DNA from: UBA1172 sp002457135
GTDB lineage: Bacteria; Pseudomonadota; Alphaproteobacteria; Puniceispirillales; UBA1172
Reading direction: 5' to 3'
DNA length: 64,000 bases
NCBI GenBank assembly: GCA_965660935.1
Contig: CBFIBR010000002.1
Coordinates: forward strand, 62,001-126,000
The position numbers were made by a program, and so were the translations under genes. Positions 18,770-26,600 of this stretch are shown here, piece by piece. The notes beneath the pieces are model-generated. The model did not search any database. It had not been told where the DNA came from and saw nothing but the letters and a program-made list of their open reading frames with translations. The stretch's first letter is position 1; each line of letters starts with the position of its first letter.

Positions 18770-19395
18770 TGCGGCGGGTTGAGTTGCACATGATCCGCCA
18801 TGCCCCCTCGGTCCATGACAAGGGCATGGTGCCGCCGCGTGACCCTGAGGCTGATCTGGGCAACCGTGCCGGGTTTGAGGCGACAGCACGCCACCTGCCC
18901 GATGATGCCGTCTGGTGGGTCAGCCCGATGCAACGATGCCGGATGACGGCGGATATGCTGCTGTCCTCAGGCGCGAAGGCATCCGGCCTGCACCATGATG
19001 ATCGCCTGATTGAACAGGATTATGGCCGGTTTCATGGTCAGGATATCAGCACGGTCTGGGCCGAGGTTGAAGCTGGCCCCCGGTCGAACTGGCATTTTCT
19101 GCATCCCGATTTCACCCCGCCTGAGGGGGAGAGCTTTGCCGCCATGCATCAGCGCGGGGCGGCGGTACTGGGGGCTATCGAGAAATCCGGGCTGGAAAAG
19201 CTGATCATCATCGGCCATGCCATGATGACCCGCAGCATCATTGCCCATGCCATGGGCCTGCCGACAGACAAGGCCCTGGCGCTTGGCATCTCCCCGCTAT
19301 CGGTGACGACAATGACCTATCTGGCAGAGGGCCACAGCACCGGCCCGGGCAATGGTGGCCGCTGGATGCTCAACACCCTTAACCGTGTTTATTAA
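18766..19395 (+). CDS. cobC: Histidine phosphatase, probable alpha-ribazole phosphatase
   Basis: A 209-residue phosphoglycerate-mutase-like phosphatase with the phospho-acceptor motif MIRHAPS near the N-terminus and the second histidine in IIGHAMMTR. The glutamate region is PPEGESFAAMH. In this operon position it most likely removes phosphate from alpha-ribazole phosphate or adenosylcobalamin phosphate. It overlaps cobS by 4 bases. Its stop codon overlaps the stop of the convergent hpf gene by 4 bases. The family alone does not prove the substrate; the cob context does most of the work. Confidence 0.85.
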   Translation: MMRRVELHMIRHAPSVHDKGMVPPRDPEADLGNRAGFEATARHLPDDAVWWVSPMQRCRMTADMLLSSGAKASGLHHDDRLIEQDYGRFHGQDISTVWAEVEAGPRSNWHFLHPDFTPPEGESFAAMHQRGAAVLGAIEKSGLEKLIIIGHAMMTRSIIAHAMGLPTDKALALGISPLSVTTMTYLAEGHSTGPGNGGRWMLNTLNRVY

Positions 19396-19997
19396 GCTGG
19401 CGGTTCTTCCAAATCAGGTTTGCGATTACCGCGAGGGTCAACCCAGCCGATGCTCATATCCTCACGGCGGTAGAGCATGTTCAGCCCCATATGCGCCTTG
19501 TTGCGGAACATCAGCGCGGGCTTGCCTGATAATTCAAAGACCATGACGGCCTCTTCGGTGGTCATCAGGTGGATATCGTAATCCATTTCAGCCAGCACAG
19601 GCGGCGCGGCGATGGTGTCATCATGGCTTTCAGGTTCGGCTTTATCCTGTTCGTTTGCAAAATACGTCACCGTTGCGGGCTGGATATCATCGTTGGTCTC
19701 ATGGCGATGATTTTTGAGCCTGCGCTTGAACCGGCGCAGTCTTTTTTCGATATGCTCTACAGCCTCATCAAGGGCGAGATGCGCATCATTGGCGCGTCCC
19801 GATGCCTCCATCTCAATGCGCCGGGTGAGGTTGACACGGATCCGGGTTTCAAACCCGGCGGTGCTTTTTTCGAGGGTGATACTTCCGCTGACAGCGCGGT
19901 CAAAATACTTGGAAACAGCGCCTGTTAAGGCGGTTTCAGCGTGTTTCTGGAATGCGCCCCCTGTATCAGTGTTTTTACCGGCAATACTGATCTGCAT
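19392..19997 (-). CDS. hpf: Long-form ribosome hibernation promoting factor
   Basis: A 201-residue protein. Residues 1-100 form the HPF/RaiA ribosome-binding domain (MQISIAGKNTDTGGAFQKHA; EHIEKRLRRFKRRLKNH). After an acidic linker the C-terminal domain (about 145-200, DIHLMTTEEAVMVFELSGKP) is the long-form dimerisation domain that links two ribosomes into inactive 100S particles. The start has a GAGGAG site eight bases ahead. Its stop overlaps the cobC stop on the other strand. It is not next to rpoN or a PTS gene here, unlike in many proteobacteria. Confidence 0.95.
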   Translation of the reverse strand: MQISIAGKNTDTGGAFQKHAETALTGAVSKYFDRAVSGSITLEKSTAGFETRIRVNLTRRIEMEASGRANDAHLALDEAVEHIEKRLRRFKRRLKNHRHETNDDIQPATVTYFANEQDKAEPESHDDTIAAPPVLAEMDYDIHLMTTEEAVMVFELSGKPALMFRNKAHMGLNMLYRREDMSIGWVDPRGNRKPDLEEPPA

Positions 19998-20085
19998 CTT
20001 TCACTCCTCTATATGTCTTTTATTATACTGACAAATTAAGAAGAGATGGGCAAGCCGACCACCCTTCTGATCATTCCCCCCATGA

Positions 20086-20709
20086 TCAATGCGGGGGCTT
20101 GCTGTTGTGGCGCAAGCCGATGGAAAGCCTGCCGCCTGTAATCCGGTCAACAAAATGAAACGGGCGGGAGCCTTCGCCTTCACGTCCGGCAAAGCCCGGT
20201 GCAGACAACAGGCCGAGCCTGCCGGGGCTTTCATCCAGCACCCTTGCGCCGGAACCCTCACGATCATCACAGACACAGAACCGCGATGATCCGTCCAGGG
20301 TGATGATGAAAACAAGCCCGCGATAGCGCAGCGAGTCCATGTGAACCCCGATGCCCCGAGATTGCGGCGGGTAATGCTGAACAGCCAGATCATTCAGCTC
20401 AAACGGTGTATCCAGAACATCGGTATCACCGGCAATATCATCGATCAGTTCTTCCAGCATGGAAGTAAGATCATCGAGTGCATCCTGCCTTGGTGCCGGG
20501 AAACAGATATCGAAATCCTGGGTGACCTCACGCCCGGGTGCGCCCACCACGGGGCGGGCCTTGCGCATCGGCAGGGAAAGGCTGAACTGCTTCAGCCGGT
20601 CAATATCATCGGTGCTGAAAAACTCAAAAGACGTGGCAAGACAGCCGGGTTGAGCCAGCGTCTCAAGACCGGAACGCAAGGCATCACGCCTGAAATTCAC
20701 TCCACCCAT
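20086..20709 (-). CDS. 2OG-Fe(II) oxygenase-like protein of unknown substrate
   Basis: A protein of about 207 residues. The C-terminal half has features of the double-stranded beta-helix oxygenases: YPPQSRGIGVHMDSLRYRG gives an H-x-D metal pair, SRPFHFVD offers the distal histidine, and GGRLSIGLRHNSK offers the 2-oxoglutarate-binding arginine. The order and spacing fit, so an iron/2OG oxygenase is likely, but I do not recognise the subfamily. Start is uncertain: the ATG at 20709 is chosen over a GTG at 20724, and neither has a good ribosome-binding site. The aminotransferase gene ends 40 bp upstream on the same strand. Confidence 0.6.
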   Translation of the reverse strand: MGGVNFRRDALRSGLETLAQPGCLATSFEFFSTDDIDRLKQFSLSLPMRKARPVVGAPGREVTQDFDICFPAPRQDALDDLTSMLEELIDDIAGDTDVLDTPFELNDLAVQHYPPQSRGIGVHMDSLRYRGLVFIITLDGSSRFCVCDDREGSGARVLDESPGRLGLLSAPGFAGREGEGSRPFHFVDRITGGRLSIGLRHNSKPPH

Positions 20710-20749
20710 CAACACCGTCAACACACCTGAAACAAACGATTAAAAAAAA

Positions 20750-22135
20750 CTACCGGTCAAGCCCCGCTGCCATGGCATCAATTTCAGGCATGGCGGCCTC
20801 AATACAGTCATAAAGACGATGGATTTCATCGTCGGTGATGATCAGGGGCGGGCAGACCGCGATCCCGTCAACCGGCATGGCACGCAGGATCACGCCTTTT
20901 TCCTGGAGCTTGGCCATCGCTTTCTGGGCGAATTTTTCAGCCTGATCGATTTTCTTGCGGCTGCCGGGTTCAGCAACAAATTCAAAACAACCGATCAACC
21001 CGATTGCCCTTGTATCCCCGATACTGTCATAACGATTGAGGGCCTCCATCCGTTCCGCAAATACAGGCGCGACCGACCGCACCTGGCCGACAATGTCACG
21101 TTCTTCCATCAATTGCATGGTTCTGAGCGCAACCGCCGCCGGCACCGGATGGGCCGAATAGGTATAGCCATGGCCGAACATGCCCAGCCGATTGGCCTGT
21201 TCCTCGACCCCGCCAGCGATGGCATCGGTCACCAGCACTGCCGAAATCGGCAGATAGGCCGATGACAGTGCCTTGGCGCAGGTCAGGATATCAGGCTTGA
21301 TATCATAGGTCAGGCAGCCCCACATATTGCCGGTGCGGCCAAACCCGCAGATCACCTCATCAGCGATCAGCAGGATATCGTGTTTTTTCAGGATCGGCTG
21401 AAGCGCCTCAAAATAGCCCTCTGGCGGCATGATCACGCCGCCTGCCCCCATCAATGGCTCGGCAATGAAGGCCCCGATTGTATCCGCGCCTTCAGCCTCA
21501 ATCATGTCTTCAAGCTCACGCATGATGCGGGCGGTAAATTCGGCCTCGCTTTCCCCGTCATGGGCATCCTGGAAATAATGCGGTGAGCTGGTATGGAGCG
21601 CGAAATCGAGCGGCAGGCCAAACCCGTTCTGCACATAGGGCAATGCCGTCAGGCTGGCGGCGGCAAGCGTCACCCCGTGATAACCGCGCTGGCGGCTGAT
21701 GATCTTCTTCTTTTCGGGCTTGCCGATGGCGGCGTGATAGTACCAGACCATTTTGATCGCGGTGTCATTGGCCTCGGACCCGGAATTGTTGAAGAAAACC
21801 TTGGACAACCCGTCCGGCGCGATCTGGATCAGTTTTTCAGCCAGATCAACCGCCGGGTTGACGGTTTTGCCTGCGAAACTGTGGTAATAGGGCAGTTTCT
21901 GCATCTGGTCGGTGGCGGCCTTGATCAATTCCTGTTCATTCCAGCCGAGCGAAACGCACCACAGCCCGCTCATCCCCTCTATAAACTCTTGCCCGTCATT
22001 GTCGGTGACATAGATGCCCGAGCCTGAATTCATGATATGCGGGCCTTTTTCCCGCAGCATCGCCGGGCTGGTATAGGGGTGGAGATGGTGGGCAATATCC
22101 CTGGCTTCAGGTGAATTCGGTGCAAATTCGTTCAT
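20750..22135 (-). CDS. Class III PLP-dependent aminotransferase (omega-amino acid/taurine--pyruvate type)
   Basis: A 461-residue fold-type I aminotransferase. It has the NNSGSEANDTAIKM phosphate/PLP region, the LLIADEVICGFGRTG segment with the PLP-pairing aspartate, and the Schiff-base lysine in LTCAKALSSAYLPI. This class moves an amino group from beta-alanine, taurine, putrescine or other omega-amines to pyruvate or a keto acid. The start has a GGGGAT site. An SDR gene lies 46 bp upstream on the same strand and probably shares the transcript. The exact amine cannot be fixed from sequence alone. Confidence 0.9.
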   Translation of the reverse strand: MNEFAPNSPEARDIAHHLHPYTSPAMLREKGPHIMNSGSGIYVTDNDGQEFIEGMSGLWCVSLGWNEQELIKAATDQMQKLPYYHSFAGKTVNPAVDLAEKLIQIAPDGLSKVFFNNSGSEANDTAIKMVWYYHAAIGKPEKKKIISRQRGYHGVTLAAASLTALPYVQNGFGLPLDFALHTSSPHYFQDAHDGESEAEFTARIMRELEDMIEAEGADTIGAFIAEPLMGAGGVIMPPEGYFEALQPILKKHDILLIADEVICGFGRTGNMWGCLTYDIKPDILTCAKALSSAYLPISAVLVTDAIAGGVEEQANRLGMFGHGYTYSAHPVPAAVALRTMQLMEERDIVGQVRSVAPVFAERMEALNRYDSIGDTRAIGLIGCFEFVAEPGSRKKIDQAEKFAQKAMAKLQEKGVILRAMPVDGIAVCPPLIITDDEIHRLYDCIEAAMPEIDAMAAGLDR

Positions 22136-22181
22136 CTGGTATCCCCTTTCTTATAATCGGCAAGTGGTCGCGAAGGGCAGG

Positions 22182-22922
22182 CTAGACATGCTGGCCGCCG
22201 TTGATGTGAATTTCGGCGCCGTTGACATAGGCTGCCTGCTCGGAACAGAGAAAATAGATGGTGTTGGCGACCTCCTCGGTGGTGCCAAGCCGATGCATCG
22301 GAATTTCGGGTACAAGTTCCTTTTCGGTTTCAGGGGAGAGGATATCGGTCTTGATTTCCCCCGGCGCAATGGCGTTGACGCGAACCCCGAGCGGGCCAAA
22401 ATCGGAGGCCATCTCCCGCGTCAGGGAGGCCAGCGCCGCCTTGGACGTGGCATAGGCTGTTCCGGCAAAATGATGGACCCGTGACCCGGCGATCGAGGTG
22501 ACGTTGACAATCGCCCCTTGCGCGTCTTTCAGCTGGCCGGATAGCCCCCTCGCCAGCATGATCGGCGCAAAGAAATTGACCTGAAAGACATATTGCCAGA
22601 CCTCCATCGGTGTTTTGAGGCTGTCCATCCGGCTGTCATCGTTCATCTTGGGGGAAATACCGGCGTTGTTGACCAGCGCGTTCAGCGGCCTCCCCTCAAG
22701 GCGTTCTTTCAGCTCATTAATGCCGTTTTCAATCGATCCCGGATCAGCAAGATCGACCTGAAGGTGATCTTCAGGACCGGCGGGCCATGGGCAGTTATCC
22801 GGAAAGGCATGACGGGAACAGGTGATGACGCGCCAGCCCTCGGATGAAAAGCGTTTGACCGTGGCATGACCGATACCACGGCTCGCCCCGGTCAGAATCA
22901 GGATAGGTCGGGTATCAGCCAT
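22182..22922 (-). CDS. Short-chain dehydrogenase/reductase (SDR)
   Basis: A 246-residue classical SDR with the cofactor motif TGASRGIGHA, the NNAG motif, a serine at NVTSIAGS and the catalytic Y-x-x-x-K as TAYATSKAA. It probably oxidises or reduces an alcohol/ketone pair with NAD(P). The frame extends upstream to 23003, but the ATG at 22922 (MADTRPILILTGAS) has a GCAGGTG site and fits the family. It stands between a 52-residue membrane protein (36 bp upstream) and the aminotransferase (46 bp downstream), all on the minus strand. Confidence 0.9.
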   Translation of the reverse strand: MADTRPILILTGASRGIGHATVKRFSSEGWRVITCSRHAFPDNCPWPAGPEDHLQVDLADPGSIENGINELKERLEGRPLNALVNNAGISPKMNDDSRMDSLKTPMEVWQYVFQVNFFAPIMLARGLSGQLKDAQGAIVNVTSIAGSRVHHFAGTAYATSKAALASLTREMASDFGPLGVRVNAIAPGEIKTDILSPETEKELVPEIPMHRLGTTEEVANTIYFLCSEQAAYVNGAEIHINGGQHV

Positions 22923-22957
22923 GATTACACCTGCAGTGTCAGGAACATGTGAAAATC

Positions 22958-23116
22958 TTAGCCCGTGAATTGCCAGACGGCAAGCCCAAGCAGAACCAGC
23001 CACCCTATCCCCTTCAAGAGAAAGAACAGAAAGGCACCGGCCAGAATATACTTTGCCCAGCGCCGCCAGAACGGCAGGGGTTTCTCATCGGTTGTGGCAT
23101 TGTCGCCCTTTGTCAT
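22958..23116 (-). CDS. Small single-pass or hairpin membrane protein, 52 residues
   Basis: A short reading frame that automatic lists with a 60-residue cutoff would miss. It starts MTKGDNATTDEKPLPFWRRW with a polar, charged N-terminus. Two adjoining hydrophobic stretches follow (ILAGAFLFFLL and GWLVLLGLAVW) with a K-G-I break between them. The basic WRRWAK just before the first predicts a cytoplasmic N-terminus. A weak GGGGGG-type ribosome-binding site precedes the ATG. It ends 35 bases before the SDR start, so it may be the first gene of that transcript. The function is unknown; similar tiny W/L-rich proteins occur in Alphaproteobacteria. Confidence 0.6.
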   Translation of the reverse strand: MTKGDNATTDEKPLPFWRRWAKYILAGAFLFFLLKGIGWLVLLGLAVWQFTG

Positions 23117-23319
23117 TCAGCCCCCCGGGGATCGCATCGGCGATGCATCATTAAACGGAAACAGTCTTATCTTCAGGCATTGATGTAGTCGGGCATTGGG
23201 CCCTTATTCAACGTGGTTATATCCATCCCGTCAACACCGGCGGGATCAAATTTTCGGCCGGGTGACGAAATTACTGAAAATCAACGATATCTTGATCAAA
23301 ACGGTGTTGACGCATGATG

Positions 23320-23347
23320 TTGACGAAGCGTCAGCCCGGGTTATGTT
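23320..23347 (+). promoter_or_regulatory. Candidate sigma-70 promoter for the flavin reductase operon
   Basis: TTGACG (-35, 23320-23325) and TATGTT (-10, 23342-23347) are 16 bases apart and end 36 bases before the chosen start codon at 23384. The -35 differs from consensus by one base and the -10 by two. The spacer 23117-23383 between the divergent genes holds nothing else I can name. Confidence 0.4.
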
Positions 23348-23383
23348 GTGGTCATTGCAGATTTTTCCAAAAGGGCCACGATC

Positions 23384-23863
23384 ATGCACCATGATTTTGA
23401 CAGACAAGCGCTGAAAAAAGCGTTCGGCGGGTTTCCATCAGGGGTAACCGTGGTGACCACATGCCGGGGCGAAACCCCGGTCGGTTTTACGGTCAGCTCC
23501 TTTACCTCGGTTTCGCTGACCCCGCCGCTGCTGCTGTTCTGCATCGATAAAGGGTCCGATAACATCGACACCTACCGTGATGCCGACCATTTTGCGGTCA
23601 ATGTGCTGGCGCATGACCACGCCAATCTGTCCAACCGTTTTGCCACCGACATGGAAAACCGCTTTGACGGGGTAGACTGGGAGATGAGCGCATTGGGCAA
23701 CCCCCTCATTTCCGGTGCTGTCAGCCAGTTTGACTGCACAACGCACGACATTGTTGACGCAGGCGACCACCTCATTATCATTGGACTGGTCGTTGCGCTG
23801 GATAGCAATGATACAACCAGTCTCGGCTATTACAGGGGGCGGTATCTGGAACTGAATGCCTGA
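23384..23863 (+). CDS. Flavin reductase family protein (RutF/HpaC-like)
   Basis: A 159-residue FMN-binding split-barrel protein. Conserved segments are FGGFPSGVTVVTT, VGFTVSSFTSVSLTPPLLLFC and FAVNVLAHDH, and the C-terminal G-H-x-type loop is DHLIIIGLVVAL. Members reduce FMN or FAD with NAD(P)H, usually to supply a partner monooxygenase. The ATG at 23384 is preferred to the GTG at 23348. The end overlaps the next gene by 8 bases, so the products are probably made together. No monooxygenase is seen next to it. Confidence 0.88.
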   Translation: MHHDFDRQALKKAFGGFPSGVTVVTTCRGETPVGFTVSSFTSVSLTPPLLLFCIDKGSDNIDTYRDADHFAVNVLAHDHANLSNRFATDMENRFDGVDWEMSALGNPLISGAVSQFDCTTHDIVDAGDHLIIIGLVVALDSNDTTSLGYYRGRYLELNA

Positions 23864-25271
23864 ACCAGAACAACAATCTGCCGCCACCACTCCCCGCCAT
23901 CAGGAAATCGGCATCGCTATTATCGGCGATGGCTACGCCGCCGCAACCATGCTGATCCAGCTTGATGAGCGCGGTGTTGACCCTGAGCGGGTGACCGTTT
24001 TTGGCGATACACCTCCTGAAAATATCCCCAATGAAAATGTATCGTTGGGAAGCGGCAAGGCTTATGGCACCGCCAACCCGAATTACCGGCTCAATGTCCG
24101 GGCCGATTTGATGAAGCTGCGCCCCGATGATGCCGAATTTTCCCGATGGGCTGAAACCGAAATTGATGACGATGATGCCGCGACCCATGCCGGTGATTTC
24201 TACCGGCGATGTGATTTCGCCCGCTTCACGGCTGAAACGCTCACCAAATGCGCATCATCGGGGGGCTGGGGCAAGGTTCGATCGCGGGTTACGCGCCTCA
24301 CCCCGGACAGTGATGGCGGCTGGCGGGTCATGACCGCTGATGGTGGTCACTATCAGGCGGGCATGGTGGTGTTGGCCACCGGCAACCCTGATGGCAACCC
24401 GTCCTTCACCCTCGACCCCCCGGCCCGGGACAGGCTGGAGGACCAGCCCTGGAAAGGGGTGTGGGACCGAACGCTCAAGGGTGATGAGCGGATCGCCATT
24501 ATCGGGGGCGGGCTGACCGCCATGGATATCCTGACAACGCTGTTCCGCCATGGTCATGACGGCAAGGTTGATCTGATCACCCCGGGCGGGATGCTGCCGC
24601 CGATGCAGGCAAACTGGCCCAAGGCCGATGAAATCACCCCTGACGGGCGCGTGACCACCGCGCACCGGTTGCTGCGCCTGTGGCGGGCCAATCTGCCCGA
24701 TGACGACTGGGAAACCCCGCAATGGCAATCCGCCTTTGAGGGGTTGAGGGCGTGCCTGCCCTCGATCTGGCATCACTTGCCACGGCAGGAACGCATCAGG
24801 GCCGGATACCGGCTTTCCCGACACTGGCAACTGGCACGGTTTCGCGCCTCCCCCCAAACGGTTGCAGCGGCACGGGCGATGCTGAATTCAGGTCAGCTGG
24901 AATTGCATTCAGGGCGTGTTGAGGCGATGACGGCTACCGATCAACACGCCCACCTCACCCTCACCAACGGCCAGATCATGCTGGCAGACCGGGTGATGAT
25001 GGCCACCGGGGCGGGGCGTGACCCGCTGGTTCAGCAATGCCATGATGATGGGCTTCTCCCCAGGGCGATGCAGGGGGTTGAGGTGGATCATGATTTTCAG
25101 GTCTATGACCATCACTGGCGGCCGACACAGGGGCTGTATGCCTTTGGCCCGCCCACGGCCTTTTCCCGGGGGGATGTGCTGGGGGCCGGGTCAATTGCGA
25201 AAGAGGCCTCTGCCCTGGCGGACAGGCTATCGGACCGGCTATCAGTCCGGATGGGGGAGGCGTTACGATGA
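23856..25271 (+). CDS. FAD/NAD(P)-binding protein of the NAD_binding_9 type
   Basis: A 471-residue protein with two dinucleotide-binding motifs: IGIAIIGDGYAAATMLIQL near residue 17 and IAIIGGGLTAMDILTTLFR near residue 212. Between them is LGSGKAYGTANPNYRLNVRA, the hallmark of the HcbA/YdhS-like FAD-NAD(P)-binding family, and a C-terminal VMMATGAGRDPL segment. Enzymes of this group are poorly characterised. The overlap with the upstream flavin reductase (8 bases) and with the downstream ycgN gene (4 bases) points to coupled translation and a shared role. Confidence 0.85.
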   Translation: MPEPEQQSAATTPRHQEIGIAIIGDGYAAATMLIQLDERGVDPERVTVFGDTPPENIPNENVSLGSGKAYGTANPNYRLNVRADLMKLRPDDAEFSRWAETEIDDDDAATHAGDFYRRCDFARFTAETLTKCASSGGWGKVRSRVTRLTPDSDGGWRVMTADGGHYQAGMVVLATGNPDGNPSFTLDPPARDRLEDQPWKGVWDRTLKGDERIAIIGGGLTAMDILTTLFRHGHDGKVDLITPGGMLPPMQANWPKADEITPDGRVTTAHRLLRLWRANLPDDDWETPQWQSAFEGLRACLPSIWHHLPRQERIRAGYRLSRHWQLARFRASPQTVAAARAMLNSGQLELHSGRVEAMTATDQHAHLTLTNGQIMLADRVMMATGAGRDPLVQQCHDDGLLPRAMQGVEVDHDFQVYDHHWRPTQGLYAFGPPTAFSRGDVLGAGSIAKEASALADRLSDRLSVRMGEALR

Positions 25272-25717
25272 GCGGTGCCTTCTGGGAACAGAAAACCCTG
25301 GCCGAGATGACCACAGAGGAATGGGAAAGCCTCTGTGACGGCTGCGGGAAATGCTGCGTCATCAAACTGGAGGATATCGACACCGGGCAAATCCATTACA
25401 CCGATGTCGGATGCACCCTGCTGGATGGTGAAACCTGCCGTTGCCGCGATTACACCAGGCGCAAATCCATTGTCAGTGATTGCGTTATTCTGACCCCGTC
25501 GACGCTGGACCAGCTGCCCTGGATGCCCCTCACCTGCGCCTACCGCCTGCTGCATGAGGGCAAGCCCCTGCCCCGCTGGCATCCGCTGATCACTGGTCAG
25601 GCCGACAGCACCATCACATCAGGCAATGCTGTTGCCGGTAAAATTTTTCGTGAAGAAAACATTGCAGACGATGACTATCCCTATCATATAGTGGATTGGA
25701 ACAACGCGACCGAATAA
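25268..25717 (+). CDS. ycgN: YcgN family cysteine-cluster protein (UPF0260)
   Basis: A 149-residue soluble protein with eight or so conserved cysteines: LCDGCGKCCVIKLED near residue 22, VGCTLLDGETCRCRDYTRR, VSDCVIL and LTCAYRLL. This is the YcgN/YkgJ pattern, thought to bind zinc or an iron-sulfur cluster. Function is unknown. The start overlaps the stop of the FAD protein in an ATGA arrangement. A 77-residue membrane protein follows after 12 bases. Confidence 0.92.
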   Translation: MSGAFWEQKTLAEMTTEEWESLCDGCGKCCVIKLEDIDTGQIHYTDVGCTLLDGETCRCRDYTRRKSIVSDCVILTPSTLDQLPWMPLTCAYRLLHEGKPLPRWHPLITGQADSTITSGNAVAGKIFREENIADDDYPYHIVDWNNATE

Positions 25718-25729
25718 CCGGAAAACACC

Positions 25730-25963
25730 ATGGATAACAACAACAAACCATCAGGCTTCGGCGGCTTCAGGCTGATCTTTTTTGCCCTGCTTGCAGGGTT
25801 GGTCATTGCCGGGCTGATGATGGGGCAATCGGGCAACGTACCGGATTGGGAAAAGTGCAAGGAATCGCTGTTCCAGCAGATGTTCAGCGACCAATGCACC
25901 CCGCGCCGAGGGTTTGAACAACCCGAGCTGCCCTCCGCCAATACCGGCGGCGAGAATGTCTAG
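25730..25963 (+). CDS. Small single-pass membrane protein, hypothetical
   Basis: A 77-residue protein with one hydrophobic segment at about residues 14-31 (LIFFALLAGLVIAGLMMG) and a polar tail that contains two cysteines (WEKCKESLFQQMFSDQC) and a proline-rich end. The topology is probably N-in with the cysteine tail outside. I do not recognise a family. It lies between ycgN and the second flavin reductase, with gaps of 12 and 14 bases, so it belongs to that transcription unit. Confidence 0.65.
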   Translation: MDNNNKPSGFGGFRLIFFALLAGLVIAGLMMGQSGNVPDWEKCKESLFQQMFSDQCTPRRGFEQPELPSANTGGENV

Positions 25964-25977
25964 AAAAGAGGTATCGC

Positions 25978-26592
25978 ATGTTTTTCACGCCCGGCACGCA
26001 TAAGGACCACGGGCTGCCCCATAATCCGTTCAAGGCTATTGTTGCACCACGGCCCATCGGCTGGATTTCGACAATCAGCAAGGATGGCAAGATAAACCTT
26101 GGCCCCTACAGTTTTTTCAATGCCATTTCGGAAACACCGCCGATTGTCGGGTTTTCCGCATCCCCCGGCCCGAACGGGGAGAAGGATTCGCTGATCAACG
26201 CCCGTGATACAGGGTGTTTCGTGGTCAATATCGTTTCCAAAGCGCAGATTGACGGGATGAACGCATCCTCCGCCGCCCTGCCGCATGGCCAGTCCGAATT
26301 TGACTATGCCGGGCTGGAGCCGATTGCATCAAACGGTATCGCCGCCCCCAGGGTCAAGGATGCACCCTGCCAGCTGGAATGCGAGATCTGGAAAATCCTG
26401 GAATTGCCCCCGGCGCCGAACGGGGCCAGCAATCACTGGGTCATGGGGCTGGTGACCGGCATTCACATTGATGATCGCTATATTGTCGATGGCAAGCTGG
26501 ATGTTGCGCTCTACAACCCGGTGTCACGGCTTGGCTACAAGGATTATGCCATGGTCGAAAACCTGTTTGAGCTGGAACGCCCCAAGTCCTGA
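25978..26592 (+). CDS. Flavin reductase family protein (flavoprotein oxygenase, DIM6/NTAB-like)
   Basis: A 204-residue split-barrel flavoprotein of a subgroup different from the first reductase in this cluster. It has the N-terminal NPFKAIVAPRPIGWISTIS motif, NLGPYSFFNAISETPPIVGFS and CFVVNIVSKAQID. Members bind FMN and reduce it or use it in oxygenase reactions. The start has an AAGAGG site seven bases ahead. It converges on the 238-residue membrane protein with an 8-base gap. The stop lies within a 10-bp palindrome (CCTGATCAGG, 26588-26597) that may act as a weak end signal. Confidence 0.88.
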   Translation: MFFTPGTHKDHGLPHNPFKAIVAPRPIGWISTISKDGKINLGPYSFFNAISETPPIVGFSASPGPNGEKDSLINARDTGCFVVNIVSKAQIDGMNASSAALPHGQSEFDYAGLEPIASNGIAAPRVKDAPCQLECEIWKILELPPAPNGASNHWVMGLVTGIHIDDRYIVDGKLDVALYNPVSRLGYKDYAMVENLFELERPKS

Positions 26593-26600
26593 TCAGGTAA

